Below the pieces are notes generated by a model. That model made no database searches, was not told where the DNA came from, and saw nothing but the letters and a program-made list of their open reading frames with translations. A stretch of DNA of 64,000 bases, from positions 1 to 64,000 of the forward strand of contig JAUCPW010000047.1 of the NCBI GenBank assembly GCA_030373045.1. The letters run 5' to 3'. The position numbers were made by a program, and so were the translations under genes. Each line of letters opens with the position of its first letter. Position 1 is the stretch's first letter. This DNA is from Candidatus Fermentibacter sp. (lineage in GTDB: Bacteria > Fermentibacterota > Fermentibacteria > Fermentibacterales > Fermentibacteraceae). Positions 48,692 through 57,063 of the stretch are shown here, in pieces.

Positions 48692-49137
48692 TTCTCCCCC
48701 GGGACGACCCTGACGGTGATCCCCTTCTCGATCGCACCCGAGACCCTGATCATGACGGAATGGTCGCCGACCTTCTTTATGTGCTGGTCCATGGAGATCT
48801 GGCGGCGGTCGACGGGGATGCCGGCCTGCTCGAGCGCCTGCGCGACCTCGCGGTCCGTGACGCTCCCGTAGAGGTTCCCGGAGGGGTCGGAAGGCGACTT
48901 GATCGTGCAGACCACACCCTCGAGCCTGGCCGCCAGCTCGCGCGACCGGGCCTCTATCTTCGCATCCCTCTCGGAAGCCTTCCTCTTCACGTCGGCCGCC
49001 AGCTTGAGGTTCCCCTCCTGGGCAAGCACGGCCAGCTTCCTGGGGAACAGGAAGTTGCGGGCGTAGCCGTCGCTGACCTCGGCCGTGTCGCCCGACCTGC
49101 CTATGTCCTTCACATTGTGCGTGAGAAGCACCTTCAT
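48685..49137 (-). CDS. rplI: 50S ribosomal protein L9
   Basis: 150 residues. The start MKVLLTHNVKDIGRSGDTAE and GYARNFLFPRKLAV are the L9 N-terminal signature. A central helix and the C-terminal domain with ITVRVVPGE follow. It is part of the rpsF-ssb-rpsR-rplI operon. Confidence 0.95.
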   Translation of the reverse strand: MKVLLTHNVKDIGRSGDTAEVSDGYARNFLFPRKLAVLAQEGNLKLAADVKRKASERDAKIEARSRELAARLEGVVCTIKSPSDPSGNLYGSVTDREVAQALEQAGIPVDRRQISMDQHIKKVGDHSVMIRVSGAIEKGITVRVVPGENC

Positions 49138-49168
49138 TTCCGACTCCCGTCCCGGCCTCCGGCCGGTT

Positions 49169-50002
49169 TCATGGTTTCGGGAACCTGGCCCTGAAATCGA
49201 GCCAGGTGTCCAGAATGCCTGTCAAGAGAACCCCCGCCGCGATCACCGGCGTAGCCGCAACTGCCAGGAAGAGCCCCGCCGCCAGCAGGAAGGGCCTCGT
49301 CCTCACGGCCTCTCCGAGGATCACGAGGCCTACGGCTCCGTAGGGGGCCGCGAGGAAGACGAGGACGTTGGCTCCCGCACGGGCTGCCAGGTCCGTACCG
49401 GTCCTGTCTCCTGCAACCGCAGCTGCAAGGGCGCCGATGAGGAACCACGCCGGGGCCAGGCCCAGGCGCAGAGTCCTCCAGGAGCCCACCTCCCGGGATC
49501 CGGCAGCGAGGCCGGCAAGCCTGGCGGCGAGGATCGAACCGATCACGACCTGGAAGGCCCCGGTCCCGGGGGAGAGGTAGACCAGCGCATCCATCACCGA
49601 ACGGGCCTGGCTCTCGGGGATCCCCGCCGATGCATAGACCGGCACGAGCGGTTCGAGCACGGCGGCCGTCATACCCATGATCCCCGGGCCGTCCGCCAGA
49701 GAGGCTGCGGCTGCGATGACGCAGGCGGCTGCCGTCACGAAGCTCGATTGCGGCCAGGACAGGCGCGCCGACGAGGCGGCAGTCAGCCCTGCGGCCGTGG
49801 CGATGCACATGAGCGCACCCTCCAGGCCACCCAGCCAGTACATCAGGATGCAGGCCGCCACGACGGCGGCCGAACCCGCGACCGGCTTCCTCCGGACCGC
49901 CGCCGAGGCCAGCGAGCCGGCCAGGAAGTGCAGACCGGGAACCGCCGTGGCGGCGGCGAGCGCCGCAGCCCTCAGGGCGCCCTGCGTCCGGCCGTCCTTC
50001 AT
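49169..50002 (-). CDS. DUF2232-like (YybS-type) multi-pass membrane protein
   Basis: 277 residues from the ATG at 50002. About seven or eight hydrophobic segments span the whole length. The position between rpsR and rplI matches yybS-like genes of other bacteria. Those genes encode DUF2232 membrane proteins of unknown function. The family call rests on topology and context only. Confidence 0.6.
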   Translation of the reverse strand: MKDGRTQGALRAAALAAATAVPGLHFLAGSLASAAVRRKPVAGSAAVVAACILMYWLGGLEGALMCIATAAGLTAASSARLSWPQSSFVTAAACVIAAAASLADGPGIMGMTAAVLEPLVPVYASAGIPESQARSVMDALVYLSPGTGAFQVVIGSILAARLAGLAAGSREVGSWRTLRLGLAPAWFLIGALAAAVAGDRTGTDLAARAGANVLVFLAAPYGAVGLVILGEAVRTRPFLLAAGLFLAVAATPVIAAGVLLTGILDTWLDFRARFPKP

Positions 50003-50049
50003 GCCAGGGATCCGGGCATGTCTCCACCTCGCCCCCGCTCGGGCGGATC

Positions 50050-50298
50050 CTACCGGAAATGCTCTCTCACATAGGGGATGATGGCCAGGAAGCGGGCTAC
50101 CTTGACCGCCCTGGCGACAGCCCTCTGATGCCTTGCGCAGTTCCCCGAGACCCTGCGCGGGACGATCTTGCCCCTGTCCGACACATAGCGGCCGAGCAGG
50201 CGCTCGTTCTTGTAGGAGATGACCAGCTCGGGGGATATGCAGAAACGGCACTTCTTCTTCTTCATGACCTTCAGGTTCGTGCGCTTCTTCTTGATCAA
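50050..50298 (-). CDS. rpsR: 30S ribosomal protein S18
   Basis: 82 residues. It contains KKKKCRFCISPELVISYKNE, RLLGRYVSDRGKIVPRRVSG and NCARHQRAVARAVKVARFLA. Cysteines at CRFC and CARH form a probable zinc site, the Zn-binding form of S18. Confidence 0.96.
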   Translation of the reverse strand: MIKKKRTNLKVMKKKKCRFCISPELVISYKNERLLGRYVSDRGKIVPRRVSGNCARHQRAVARAVKVARFLAIIPYVREHFR

Positions 50299-50332
50299 GG
50301 GATCCTTCCTTCCTGGAATGAGCTCCCGGCGG

Positions 50333-50680
50333 TCACCCGCCGAGGATCTCGACCCTGGACGACTTGAGCACCGTTCTCCTGTGCCTTATGCCGCCCCTGT
50401 CCTCGAACTCCCTGCTCACGAGCCTGCCCTCGACGTAGACCTGGGATCCGGTCTGGAGCGACCTGTCCATCTCCCTCGCCGCGTCCCCCCAGATCTCGAT
50501 GTCGAAGACATCCATCTGCGCCGGCCCGGCGTCGGGCCCGACCGGCCTCCCGGCGGCCATCTCGAATTCGACGAGGTAGGCGCCCTTGCCGGTGATCTTG
50601 AGCCTCTGCCTCGACAGCACCCGTCCAGTCAGGAAGAAGACGTTCAGGACCGGGGGCAGGGGCCCGGGGCCGGGCTGCAT
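50333..50680 (-). CDS. Second SSB-like OB-fold protein between ssb and rpsR
   Basis: 115 residues with single-stranded DNA-binding OB-fold features: VFFLTGRVLSRQRLKITGKG, FDIEIWGDAAREMDRSLQTG and QVYVEGRLVSREFED. It lacks the acidic C-terminal tip of true SSB and ends in VEILGG. This resembles PriB or accessory SSB forms. Role unknown. It lies ten bases downstream of ssb. Confidence 0.78.
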   Translation of the reverse strand: MQPGPGPLPPVLNVFFLTGRVLSRQRLKITGKGAYLVEFEMAAGRPVGPDAGPAQMDVFDIEIWGDAAREMDRSLQTGSQVYVEGRLVSREFEDRGGIRHRRTVLKSSRVEILGG

Positions 50681-50690
50681 TCAGATCATC

Positions 50691-51140
50691 CTAGAACGGG
50701 ATGTCGTCATACTCCGACTCGCTGTCCGGAGGTTCGTCCGCCGGGGTGTACGAGGCCTTCTCCTCGCGGGCGGCCGGTTCGCTTCTCTGCTGCTGTCCGG
50801 GCTTCTCGAGGAACTGGACGCGCCTGGCCAGGATCTCGGTCCTGCTCCGCGGCGTGCCGTCGGAGGCCTGCCATGAGCTGGTCTGGAGTTCACCCTCGAC
50901 CAGCACCGGGCTGCCCTTGCGCAGATACTCCGCCACCAGCTCCGCCGTCCTCCTCCAGGCCACGACGTCAACGAAGCAGGTCTTCTCGTGCCATTCGCCG
51001 TCCTTCCCGCGGAAGGACTGGCTGCTGGCTATCCTGAAATTGGCGACGTGCGTGCCGTTTTCCAGGAGGTCGGTCCTGGGTTCGTCGACGAGGTTCCCGG
51101 AGATCATGACGCGGTTGATGCTGGGCATTCTGATGTTCAT
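50691..51140 (-). CDS. ssb: Single-stranded DNA-binding protein
   Basis: 149 residues. OB fold: INRVMISGNLVDEPRTDLLE, VANFRIASSQSF, TCFVDVVAWRRTAELVAEYL and GSPVLVEGELQTSSW. A disordered linker leads to the acidic tip EYDDIPF that recruits repair and replication partners. It lies between rpsF and the second OB-fold gene. Confidence 0.96.
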   Translation of the reverse strand: MNIRMPSINRVMISGNLVDEPRTDLLENGTHVANFRIASSQSFRGKDGEWHEKTCFVDVVAWRRTAELVAEYLRKGSPVLVEGELQTSSWQASDGTPRSRTEILARRVQFLEKPGQQQRSEPAAREEKASYTPADEPPDSESEYDDIPF

Positions 51141-51147
51141 GCCCGGC

Positions 51148-51546
51148 CTACTCCTCGGCGTCCTGCTCGGCCTCGTCCTCGGAGTCGTCGTCGGTGAAGG
51201 CCGGCTCCTCGGGCATGACGGCCTCGTCGGAGATCCTGTCCTCGCCGGCCGTCACGCGGCTGTCGTCGAGGCGCAGATTGAGGTGGCGCAGGCAGTTCTC
51301 GTCGATCTTGAGGTTCCAGTCGAGGGCTGCGCTGACCTCCTCCCCGCCCGTCCAGCGGAAGAAGAAATAGATGCCCTCGTTCTGCTTCTTCAGGGGGAAG
51401 GTGAGCATCCTCCTGCCCCAGTGCTGGGTGCCCGTGTGGGTACCCTTCGCCTTCCCGATGATCTCGACGACCTTGGAGACTTCCTGCTCCAGTTCGCTCT
51501 CGGAGAGGGAGGCGCTGAAGATCACCGCTGTCTCGTAATTGCGCAA
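51148..51546 (-). CDS. rpsF: 30S ribosomal protein S6
   Basis: 132 residues from a TTG with GGAGGAG upstream. MRNYETAVIFSASLSESELE and GRRMLTFPLKKQNEGIYFFF are the S6 pattern. The C-terminal tail is acidic (DDSEDEAEQDAEE), as in S6 proteins that are glutamylated. It opens the long leftward operon. Confidence 0.94.
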   Translation of the reverse strand: MRNYETAVIFSASLSESELEQEVSKVVEIIGKAKGTHTGTQHWGRRMLTFPLKKQNEGIYFFFRWTGGEEVSAALDWNLKIDENCLRHLNLRLDDSRVTAGEDRISDEAVMPEEPAFTDDDSEDEAEQDAEE

Positions 51547-51603
51547 ATGACTCCTCCTCGGGAATGGAGAACCGATGCGCTCCGCCGGAGACTGCGATAC
51601 CTT

Positions 51604-51725
51604 GCCCGCACTGCGGGCGGTGGGCGTCGTTTCCGGTCGGGTGACGCATCACATCACCACGGCCGCGCATCGTGAGGCGCGGCAAACGACAGCGGGTTTA
51701 TTGCAGGGGCGCGGCCCCGGGTCAA
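51604..51725 (-). promoter_or_regulatory. Promoter and structured leader of the rpsF operon
   Basis: On the minus strand TTGACC (51720-51725) and AATAAA (51697-51702) have a 17-base spacer. The leader of roughly 145 bases contains two perfect hairpins: a 7-base stem (51662-51668 with 51677-51683) and a 6-base stem (51604-51609 with 51613-51618). S6:S18 autoregulatory leaders occur at this place in other bacteria. The specific motif was not verified here. Confidence 0.5.
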
Positions 51726-51739
51726 GCCCGTGCCCGGCG

Positions 51740-51769
51740 TTGACCCGGCATCCGGGCAGGGCAGATACT
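51740..51769 (+). promoter_or_regulatory. Promoter of the exported protein gene at 51810
   Basis: TTGACC (51740-51745) and GATACT (51764-51769) are separated by 18 bases, 40 bases ahead of the ATG. It is divergent from the rpsF promoter, which uses the same TTGACC hexamer. Confidence 0.55.
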
Positions 51770-51809
51770 TGATCGTGATCGCATGGACAATGCAACCCGG
51801 AGGGGGAGG

Positions 51810-52298
51810 ATGAAGTCTGCTCATGCTCTATCCGCGGCCGTGCTGCTGGCGGTGCTGCTGCCGGCCCCGGCTTCGGCCCAGATGGACGGATTCGGCATCG
51901 GGATCGTCGCCGGCGACCCGACAGGTTTGTGCCTCAAGAACTGGCTCTCCCAGAAATCGGCACTCGAACTCGCGGCCGCCTGGTCCTTCGAGGGGGACGG
52001 CGGCTTCTTCCTGGCCGGCGACTATGTACTGCATTCCTTCGACATCGCGGATTCCGGCTCCGGGCTGGACGGTCTGATGTTCACGTACGGCCTGGGCGGC
52101 AAGCTCTACTTCCGCGACGAGAACGAGAACGACGATGACGGCGATGTGGTGCTCGGCGTCAGGATCCCGCTCGGGCTGTGCTACCCGTTCGAGGGGGCGC
52201 CGGTGGACATGTTCGTACAGCTCGCCCCCGTCATGGACATAGTGCCCGACACCGAACTCGGGCTGAACGGCGGCATCGGGGCCAGGCTCTACTTCTAG
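51810..52298 (+). CDS. Exported small beta-barrel-like protein
   Basis: 162 residues from the ATG at 51810, directly behind GGAGGGGGAGG; an ATG at 51783 is less likely. A signal peptide (about 1-24, ending APASAQ) is followed by alternating hydrophobic/glycine strands (GFGIGIVAGDPTGLCLKNWL) and a terminal LGLNGGIGARLYF. The aromatic C-terminal residue is usual for outer-membrane barrels. Function unknown. Confidence 0.75.
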   Translation: MKSAHALSAAVLLAVLLPAPASAQMDGFGIGIVAGDPTGLCLKNWLSQKSALELAAAWSFEGDGGFFLAGDYVLHSFDIADSGSGLDGLMFTYGLGGKLYFRDENENDDDGDVVLGVRIPLGLCYPFEGAPVDMFVQLAPVMDIVPDTELGLNGGIGARLYF

Positions 52299-52311
52299 CC
52301 TCCGCTCCGCT

Positions 52312-53817
52312 CTACCCCGGCTGTCCCGCCCAGAGGTTCCCGGAGGGATAGCCGGGGTCGCTCGTCACGTTGATGCCGAGCTCCCTGAGACCCGACCCGT
52401 CCCCTGCGCTGGGGAGCGACGTCAGGTGCGCGTCGCAGCCCCTCAGCGAAGACAGCGATTTCATTGCCAGATCGGCGGCCGGGCTCGTCATGGCGCTGAC
52501 GGAGAGAGCTATCAGCACCTCCTCCAGATCGAGCCCCGGGTTCTGCGTGCCGAGTATCGTCGACTTCAGCCGGGCGATGGACGAGATCGTCCCGGGCGAC
52601 AGGAGGTGCATCTCCCGCGGCAGGCCCGACAGGGCTTTCGAGGCATTGAGCACCAGGGCGGATGCCGCGGACATCAGGTCGGAGGTCCTGCCCCTGACGA
52701 TCATGCCGTCGGGGAGCTCGAGGGCAGAGCCCTGCGGCGTGCGGCCGGCGGCTCCGCCCTTCTCCTCGCGTGCCGGGAGGACGACGCTCCTTCGTTCGGG
52801 GGACAGGCCGTACTGTTCGAGGAGGGATTCCGCCTTTGCCACGGCCGTGCTCTCGACCAGGCCCGAGACGTACTCGCACCTGTACCTGAAGAACCTGCGT
52901 ATCAGCTCCTGCTCCGCGGCCTCCCTGATGGCGCCGTCATCCACTATCCCGTCGGCGATCCTGTTCACGCCCATCTCGGTGGGAGAGCGGTAGATGATCG
53001 TGCTGCCGGTGATCTTCTCGTAGACCCGCTGGAGCAGGGGGAAGGCCTCCACGTCCCTGTTGTAGTTGACCGCCTCGGTTCCCGTGGCCTTCAGATGGAA
53101 CGGGTCGACGAGATTGAAGTCGGCTATGTCGGCAGTGGCCGCTTCGTAGGCCGCGTTCACGGGATGGTCGAGGGGCAGGTTCCAGACCGGGAAGGACTCG
53201 AACTTCGCATAGCCGGCCTTCGTGCCCAGCAGGTGCTCGTGGTAGATCTGCGAGAGGCAGGTCGCCAGCTTGCCGCTGCCCGGCCCGGGCCCCGTCACGA
53301 TCACGAGCGGCCTGGAGCACGGGATGTAGGGATTCCGCCCGTATCCTTCCGCGCTGGCTATCCTGTCGACGTCGGACGGGTAACCCTGGGTGGGGGGATG
53401 GGCGAAGACGCTCACGCCGCGCCTGGACAGCCCCTTCATGAAGGCCTCCGCGGCCGGCTGGCCCGTGTATCGCGTAACCACCACCGAGAGCACGGGGAGA
53501 CCGTTGGCCCTCAGTTCGTCGATCAGCTTGAGTGCGTCCACGTCGTAGGTGATGCCGAAGTCGCCGCGCAGCCTGCGCTTCTCGATGTCCCCCGCGTGGA
53601 TGCAGACGAGCATCTCTGCGTTGTCGCTCAGCTCGCCCAGCAGTCTGAGCTTGACGTTGGGATCGTACCCGGGGAGGACCCTTGCGGCGTGGTAGTCGTA
53701 GAGGAGCTTTCCGCCGAACTCGAGGTACAGGCGCCCCTCGACGCTCCCTATGCGTTCGAGGATCGCCCGCTTCTGGGCCTCGAGGTATCTGTCGCAGTCG
53801 AACCCGGCTCTGTACAC
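52312..53817 (-). CDS. DUF1846 family protein
   Basis: 501 residues from the GTG at 53817, with GGAGGAG upstream. This is close to the family length. A glycine-rich loop IVTGPGPGSGKLATCLSQIY (about 175-195) resembles a P-loop but with leucine after GK. KAGYAKFESFPVWNLPLDHP and EAVNYNRDVEAFPLL are typical. DUF1846 proteins are widespread in Firmicutes and of unknown function. It lies between two surface-protein genes but has no signal peptide itself. Confidence 0.85.
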   Translation of the reverse strand: MYRAGFDCDRYLEAQKRAILERIGSVEGRLYLEFGGKLLYDYHAARVLPGYDPNVKLRLLGELSDNAEMLVCIHAGDIEKRRLRGDFGITYDVDALKLIDELRANGLPVLSVVVTRYTGQPAAEAFMKGLSRRGVSVFAHPPTQGYPSDVDRIASAEGYGRNPYIPCSRPLVIVTGPGPGSGKLATCLSQIYHEHLLGTKAGYAKFESFPVWNLPLDHPVNAAYEAATADIADFNLVDPFHLKATGTEAVNYNRDVEAFPLLQRVYEKITGSTIIYRSPTEMGVNRIADGIVDDGAIREAAEQELIRRFFRYRCEYVSGLVESTAVAKAESLLEQYGLSPERRSVVLPAREEKGGAAGRTPQGSALELPDGMIVRGRTSDLMSAASALVLNASKALSGLPREMHLLSPGTISSIARLKSTILGTQNPGLDLEEVLIALSVSAMTSPAADLAMKSLSSLRGCDAHLTSLPSAGDGSGLRELGINVTSDPGYPSGNLWAGQPG

Positions 53818-53839
53818 TGGCTCCTCCCGGAAACGAGGA

Positions 53840-53863
53840 GGGCGGGACCGGACGGCCCCGCCC
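53840..53863 (-). terminator. Hairpin downstream of the C25 protease gene
   Basis: A 7-base G/C stem (53840-53846 with 53857-53863) with an inner CCG/CGG pair lies in the 65-base gap between the protease stop and the DUF1846 start. It is a possible terminator or attenuator on the minus strand. No long U-tract is present. Confidence 0.45.
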
Positions 53864-53882
53864 CCGCTCTTCTGGTGCTGCT

Positions 53883-56168
53883 CTACCTGACTACCATCAC
53901 CTGTCTGGAAACGGAGCCCGCCTGGGTGTTGAGCCTGATGAAGTACACCCCGTTGGCCGCGGTGCCGGTCTGCCACTCCACGGCATGCTCGCCGGCGGAC
54001 AGGTCGCCCGAGACGATCGTGTCCACGAGCCTGCCGGTCACGTCGAACACCGCGAGCTCGACCCGCCCGGCCGACGGATTGACGAAGCTCAGGGAGGCCG
54101 ACGTGGTCACCGGGTTGGGGGAGGGAAGGCTCATCCAGAGAGTGCCCGTGTCGCCGGACTCCTCCTCCTCCATGCCCACACCCACCGTCCAGAAGATGGA
54201 GGCGCCGCGGTAGTCGTGCATGGCGGCCCCGGCGTGGATGGTGCCGGAGGCGGGGATCGTCGGGTTGAAGGTCACCTGTCCGGAGGCGTCGGTGACGCCC
54301 TCGAGGTAGAAGGTCGGCTCGGAGGCCGTTCCCTGCACGCCGTCGGTCAGTGTGACGGCGGCGCTCTCGACCGGGTTGCCGCCGGCCGTGACGGTCAGCG
54401 TTATGGACTGGGGCCCGGGATCGAGCTGGGAGGGGCCGGAGATGCTCAGGATGCCGTACTCGCCCTCGGTGTCGAAGGTCCAGATGTCCATGGCCGGGTC
54501 GCCGAACCAGAAGTACATCTTGGCGTTGGCTATGCCGTAGGTGCCGTGCTGGGCGATCGTCACGACCGTGGTCGCGTTGACGGCCTCGCCGATCGCGTAC
54601 ACGCCCTGGTCGTATATCGCCTTGTAGAGTTCCTTCATGTACGTGTGGTTGGCGTCGGTGTAGGAGGGGTCGTTGGCGGCGAGGTTGCCCGAGGAGCCGC
54701 AGGTCGCGAACTGCCAGCTCTCGGCCAGGCAGTCGGACGCATCCTGGTAGCGGCCGCAGTAGCAGGCGATGTTGAAGACGGGCGGCATGAACGTGTTCGT
54801 GAGCGCGTTGATGTTGGTCGCGTTCCAGCCGGGACTCCACGACCACACCGTGACGTCGCCGTGGCCGCGGTAGCCGACGGTGCCGATGGAGTTGTTGATG
54901 GCGTCGGACACCATCTGGGCCGTGCCGCCCTCGGGCGGGTAGACCTTGGTGAAGGTGATGTCGCACAGGCTGTAGTCGTATGCGGCCAGCTCGTTGCAGC
55001 AGAGCGTGTACTTGTTCGGGTACTGCTCCTCGTGGGCTGCCAGGACGGTCTCGCTCGGGGTTATGCCCGTCGTGTTGCCGTCGTCGAACGAATACTCGAG
55101 ATAGCCTTCGATGATCTTGTCGACCTGGTGGGATATCTGCTCGGTGGTGCCGGTGAGGCGCCCGACCGCTATCTCGGGGAGGTCGCCCGTGCCGAGGAGG
55201 TCGGCGTAGTAGTAGTCGCCGACATGGGAGCCGTAGCTGTAGGACGGGAGCTCCGCATGGGTGCCAACTATCAGGGCGAACCTGGTGACGCCGGTTTCGT
55301 AGTTGTCGGCGATGGCGCTCTTGATCGCGCCCGAGGTAGAAGGCGTCGAGAGCACCTCGACCTGGACGTTCAGGCCGAGCCAGTTGTGCAGCTCGTAGAG
55401 AGGCGCTACGGCGGCCTGGTTGTCCGCGGTGCAGATCACGATGTACTCGGCGCCGTCGCGCAATCCGCCACGGGCCGCCGAGGCCGCCGCGCGGAAGTCG
55501 CCGAAGTTGACGACCAGGCCGGCCATGGCGCTCTCCATGCCGGGGTTGATGGCCTGGGCCGCATCGAGGGCATTGCCCGTGAAGTCGACCCTGACTCGCA
55601 TGCTGGAAACCGCCCTCAGCTCGCCCGAAGACGGGAGATAGGAGAACGGGTTCACGACGAGGCGCGAGCAGTGCAGGCCGGACCAGATCGCGTCGTTGTC
55701 GGCGGAGGCCCAGGCGCCAGGGGTGGACAGGCCGGGGACGCTGTAGATCCTGTCGTCCATCTCGAACCGCCACGGGGCGTGGGGCATGTCTATCTCAGCC
55801 GGCTGCCTGGGCAGCACGGACATGCCCTGGAAGGTCGAGTACTCGACGTCCTCGACGGTGACAACCGCCGTGGTGCCGAAGGGCAGCGCGAACATCACGG
55901 GATATGCGGGCAGCTCTGGGAATCCCGTCTCACCCTGGGGGGTGCAGCCGGTCATCTCGAGCCTGTCCCAGGAGGTGCCGCCGCCCGGGAAGGAAGTGAT
56001 CCAGAAACCGGGGAATGTGACGTCGGCGACGAAGTGGCCGAGGTCGGACTCTACCATCTCGAACCGGGGCGTGTCCCCCGGCTCGCCGCCCAGGGACTGC
56101 CACTGGTACGATTCGCCCGAACCGAAGGCGAGGGCGAAGGGAACGAGGACGATAGGCCACAACTTCAT
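53883..56168 (-). CDS. Secreted C25 (gingipain-like) cysteine peptidase with C-terminal sorting-type domain
   Basis: 761 residues from the ATG at 56168. Signal-like start MKLWPIVLVPFALAFGS. A pro-region (about 20-215) resembles gingipain propeptides. The C25 catalytic part contains the histidine in GYRGHGDVTVW and the cysteine in FNIACYCGRY. An immunoglobulin-like domain follows (about 590-670). The last 80 residues (SLPSPNPVTTSASLSF to QVMVVR) form a type A secretion-sorting/FlgD-like domain with FDVTGRLV. It is an extracellular protease, well suited to peptide fermentation. Its promoter is at 56244-56272. Confidence 0.9.
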   Translation of the reverse strand: MKLWPIVLVPFALAFGSGESYQWQSLGGEPGDTPRFEMVESDLGHFVADVTFPGFWITSFPGGGTSWDRLEMTGCTPQGETGFPELPAYPVMFALPFGTTAVVTVEDVEYSTFQGMSVLPRQPAEIDMPHAPWRFEMDDRIYSVPGLSTPGAWASADNDAIWSGLHCSRLVVNPFSYLPSSGELRAVSSMRVRVDFTGNALDAAQAINPGMESAMAGLVVNFGDFRAAASAARGGLRDGAEYIVICTADNQAAVAPLYELHNWLGLNVQVEVLSTPSTSGAIKSAIADNYETGVTRFALIVGTHAELPSYSYGSHVGDYYYADLLGTGDLPEIAVGRLTGTTEQISHQVDKIIEGYLEYSFDDGNTTGITPSETVLAAHEEQYPNKYTLCCNELAAYDYSLCDITFTKVYPPEGGTAQMVSDAINNSIGTVGYRGHGDVTVWSWSPGWNATNINALTNTFMPPVFNIACYCGRYQDASDCLAESWQFATCGSSGNLAANDPSYTDANHTYMKELYKAIYDQGVYAIGEAVNATTVVTIAQHGTYGIANAKMYFWFGDPAMDIWTFDTEGEYGILSISGPSQLDPGPQSITLTVTAGGNPVESAAVTLTDGVQGTASEPTFYLEGVTDASGQVTFNPTIPASGTIHAGAAMHDYRGASIFWTVGVGMEEEESGDTGTLWMSLPSPNPVTTSASLSFVNPSAGRVELAVFDVTGRLVDTIVSGDLSAGEHAVEWQTGTAANGVYFIRLNTQAGSVSRQVMVVR

Positions 56169-56243
56169 CCTGGACCGTCCTTTCAACGACGTGTTCCAAG
56201 CATCATCGACGGCTTGATGTTCCTTCAGAGGAATCAACGCACA

Positions 56244-56272
56244 TTCTCGCACCGGCGTTCCCCCGGGTCAAG
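56244..56272 (-). promoter_or_regulatory. Promoter of the C25 protease gene
   Basis: On the minus strand TTGACC (56267-56272) and GAGAAT (56244-56249) have a 17-base spacer. Transcription would begin about 65-70 bases before the ATG at 56168. A weaker plus-strand candidate (TTGACT at 56281) faces the gene at 56339. Confidence 0.55.
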
Positions 56273-56338
56273 GTTTGCGTTGACTTGCCACATCCCGTGC
56301 TCCATGTTGCAGCACACAAGAAAAGGGAGGTCCGAGGC

Positions 56339-57028
56339 ATGAGGAGTCTCTTTCTGGTTACAGCAGTCGCAGCCGTCGCCCTCGCAGGCCCCAGGATCGG
56401 CGGGAGGGTGGGGTACTACAGCGGCTCCGACCCGAGGACCGAGGACGGAGGGTCGAGCCCGGTCTTCGGCGGGCAGATCATCCTGCCCCTGATGGAGATG
56501 GTGGCGGTCGAGCTGAGCGCGGGCTACGCCTCCAGCGAGACCGACATAGTGATGCAGGACTATCTCATCGACTACATCGAGGAGGAGGAGGGGATAGAGG
56601 TCGACCAGGACTCCCTTCTCCAGTACCTCGAGGAGGAATGGGGATGGGAGGGGCCGGGTGACCAGCTCCTGCAGAACTACACCGCCACCTTCCACGACCT
56701 CGACGTCGCGGCCACTCTCAAGATCTTCCTGCCCGTGAGCAGCCTGCCCATCGAGCCGTACATCGGCGGGGGCGGCGGGGCGCACATCATGGTGAGCGAC
56801 GCCGACCTGCTGATCCAGTACGTCGAGCAGCAGACCGGCCAGGAGTCCCCCCTGGACGTCTACGACAAGGTGCATCCGTCCGTACACGGGGTCGTCGGTG
56901 CGAGCTTCCAGCCCGCGGCTCTCCCTGTCGGCTTCTTCGCCGAGTACAGATATGCCAGGGCTCTCGGTGACGAAGCCGGCGCCGGTGACATCAGCTCGGT
57001 CTACACCGGCGTAAACCTGGGCTTCTGA
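56339..57028 (+). CDS. Predicted outer-membrane beta-barrel protein
   Basis: 229 residues from the ATG at 56339, behind AAGGGAGG. A short signal (RSLFLVTAVAAVALAGP) is followed by barrel-like strands such as RIGGRVGYYSGSDPR, AVELSAGYASSET and FFAEYRYARALG. It ends VYTGVNLGF with a terminal phenylalanine. An acidic insertion (YIEEEEGIEVDQDSLLQYLE) is unusual. Function unknown. Confidence 0.78.
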   Translation: MRSLFLVTAVAAVALAGPRIGGRVGYYSGSDPRTEDGGSSPVFGGQIILPLMEMVAVELSAGYASSETDIVMQDYLIDYIEEEEGIEVDQDSLLQYLEEEWGWEGPGDQLLQNYTATFHDLDVAATLKIFLPVSSLPIEPYIGGGGGAHIMVSDADLLIQYVEQQTGQESPLDVYDKVHPSVHGVVGASFQPAALPVGFFAEYRYARALGDEAGAGDISSVYTGVNLGF

Positions 57029-57063
57029 GTTTCCGCGTCCGCGCGGAAGGGGAGGGGTGACGA

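Noticed and set aside
51604-51683. Firm call of an S6:S18 autoregulatory RNA in the rpsF leader
   Set aside because: Hairpins are present, but the specific conserved bulge of that motif could not be confirmed by eye, so it is only noted as a structured leader.
52312-55773. Single 1153-residue minus-strand frame joining protease and DUF1846 regions
   Set aside because: The upstream two thirds are an off-frame reading of the protease; the real gene starts at the GTG 53817 with a good ribosome binding site.
53682-56342. 886-residue plus-strand frame opposite the C25 protease
   Set aside because: Shadow frame; the opposite strand has signal peptide, catalytic motifs and sorting domain.
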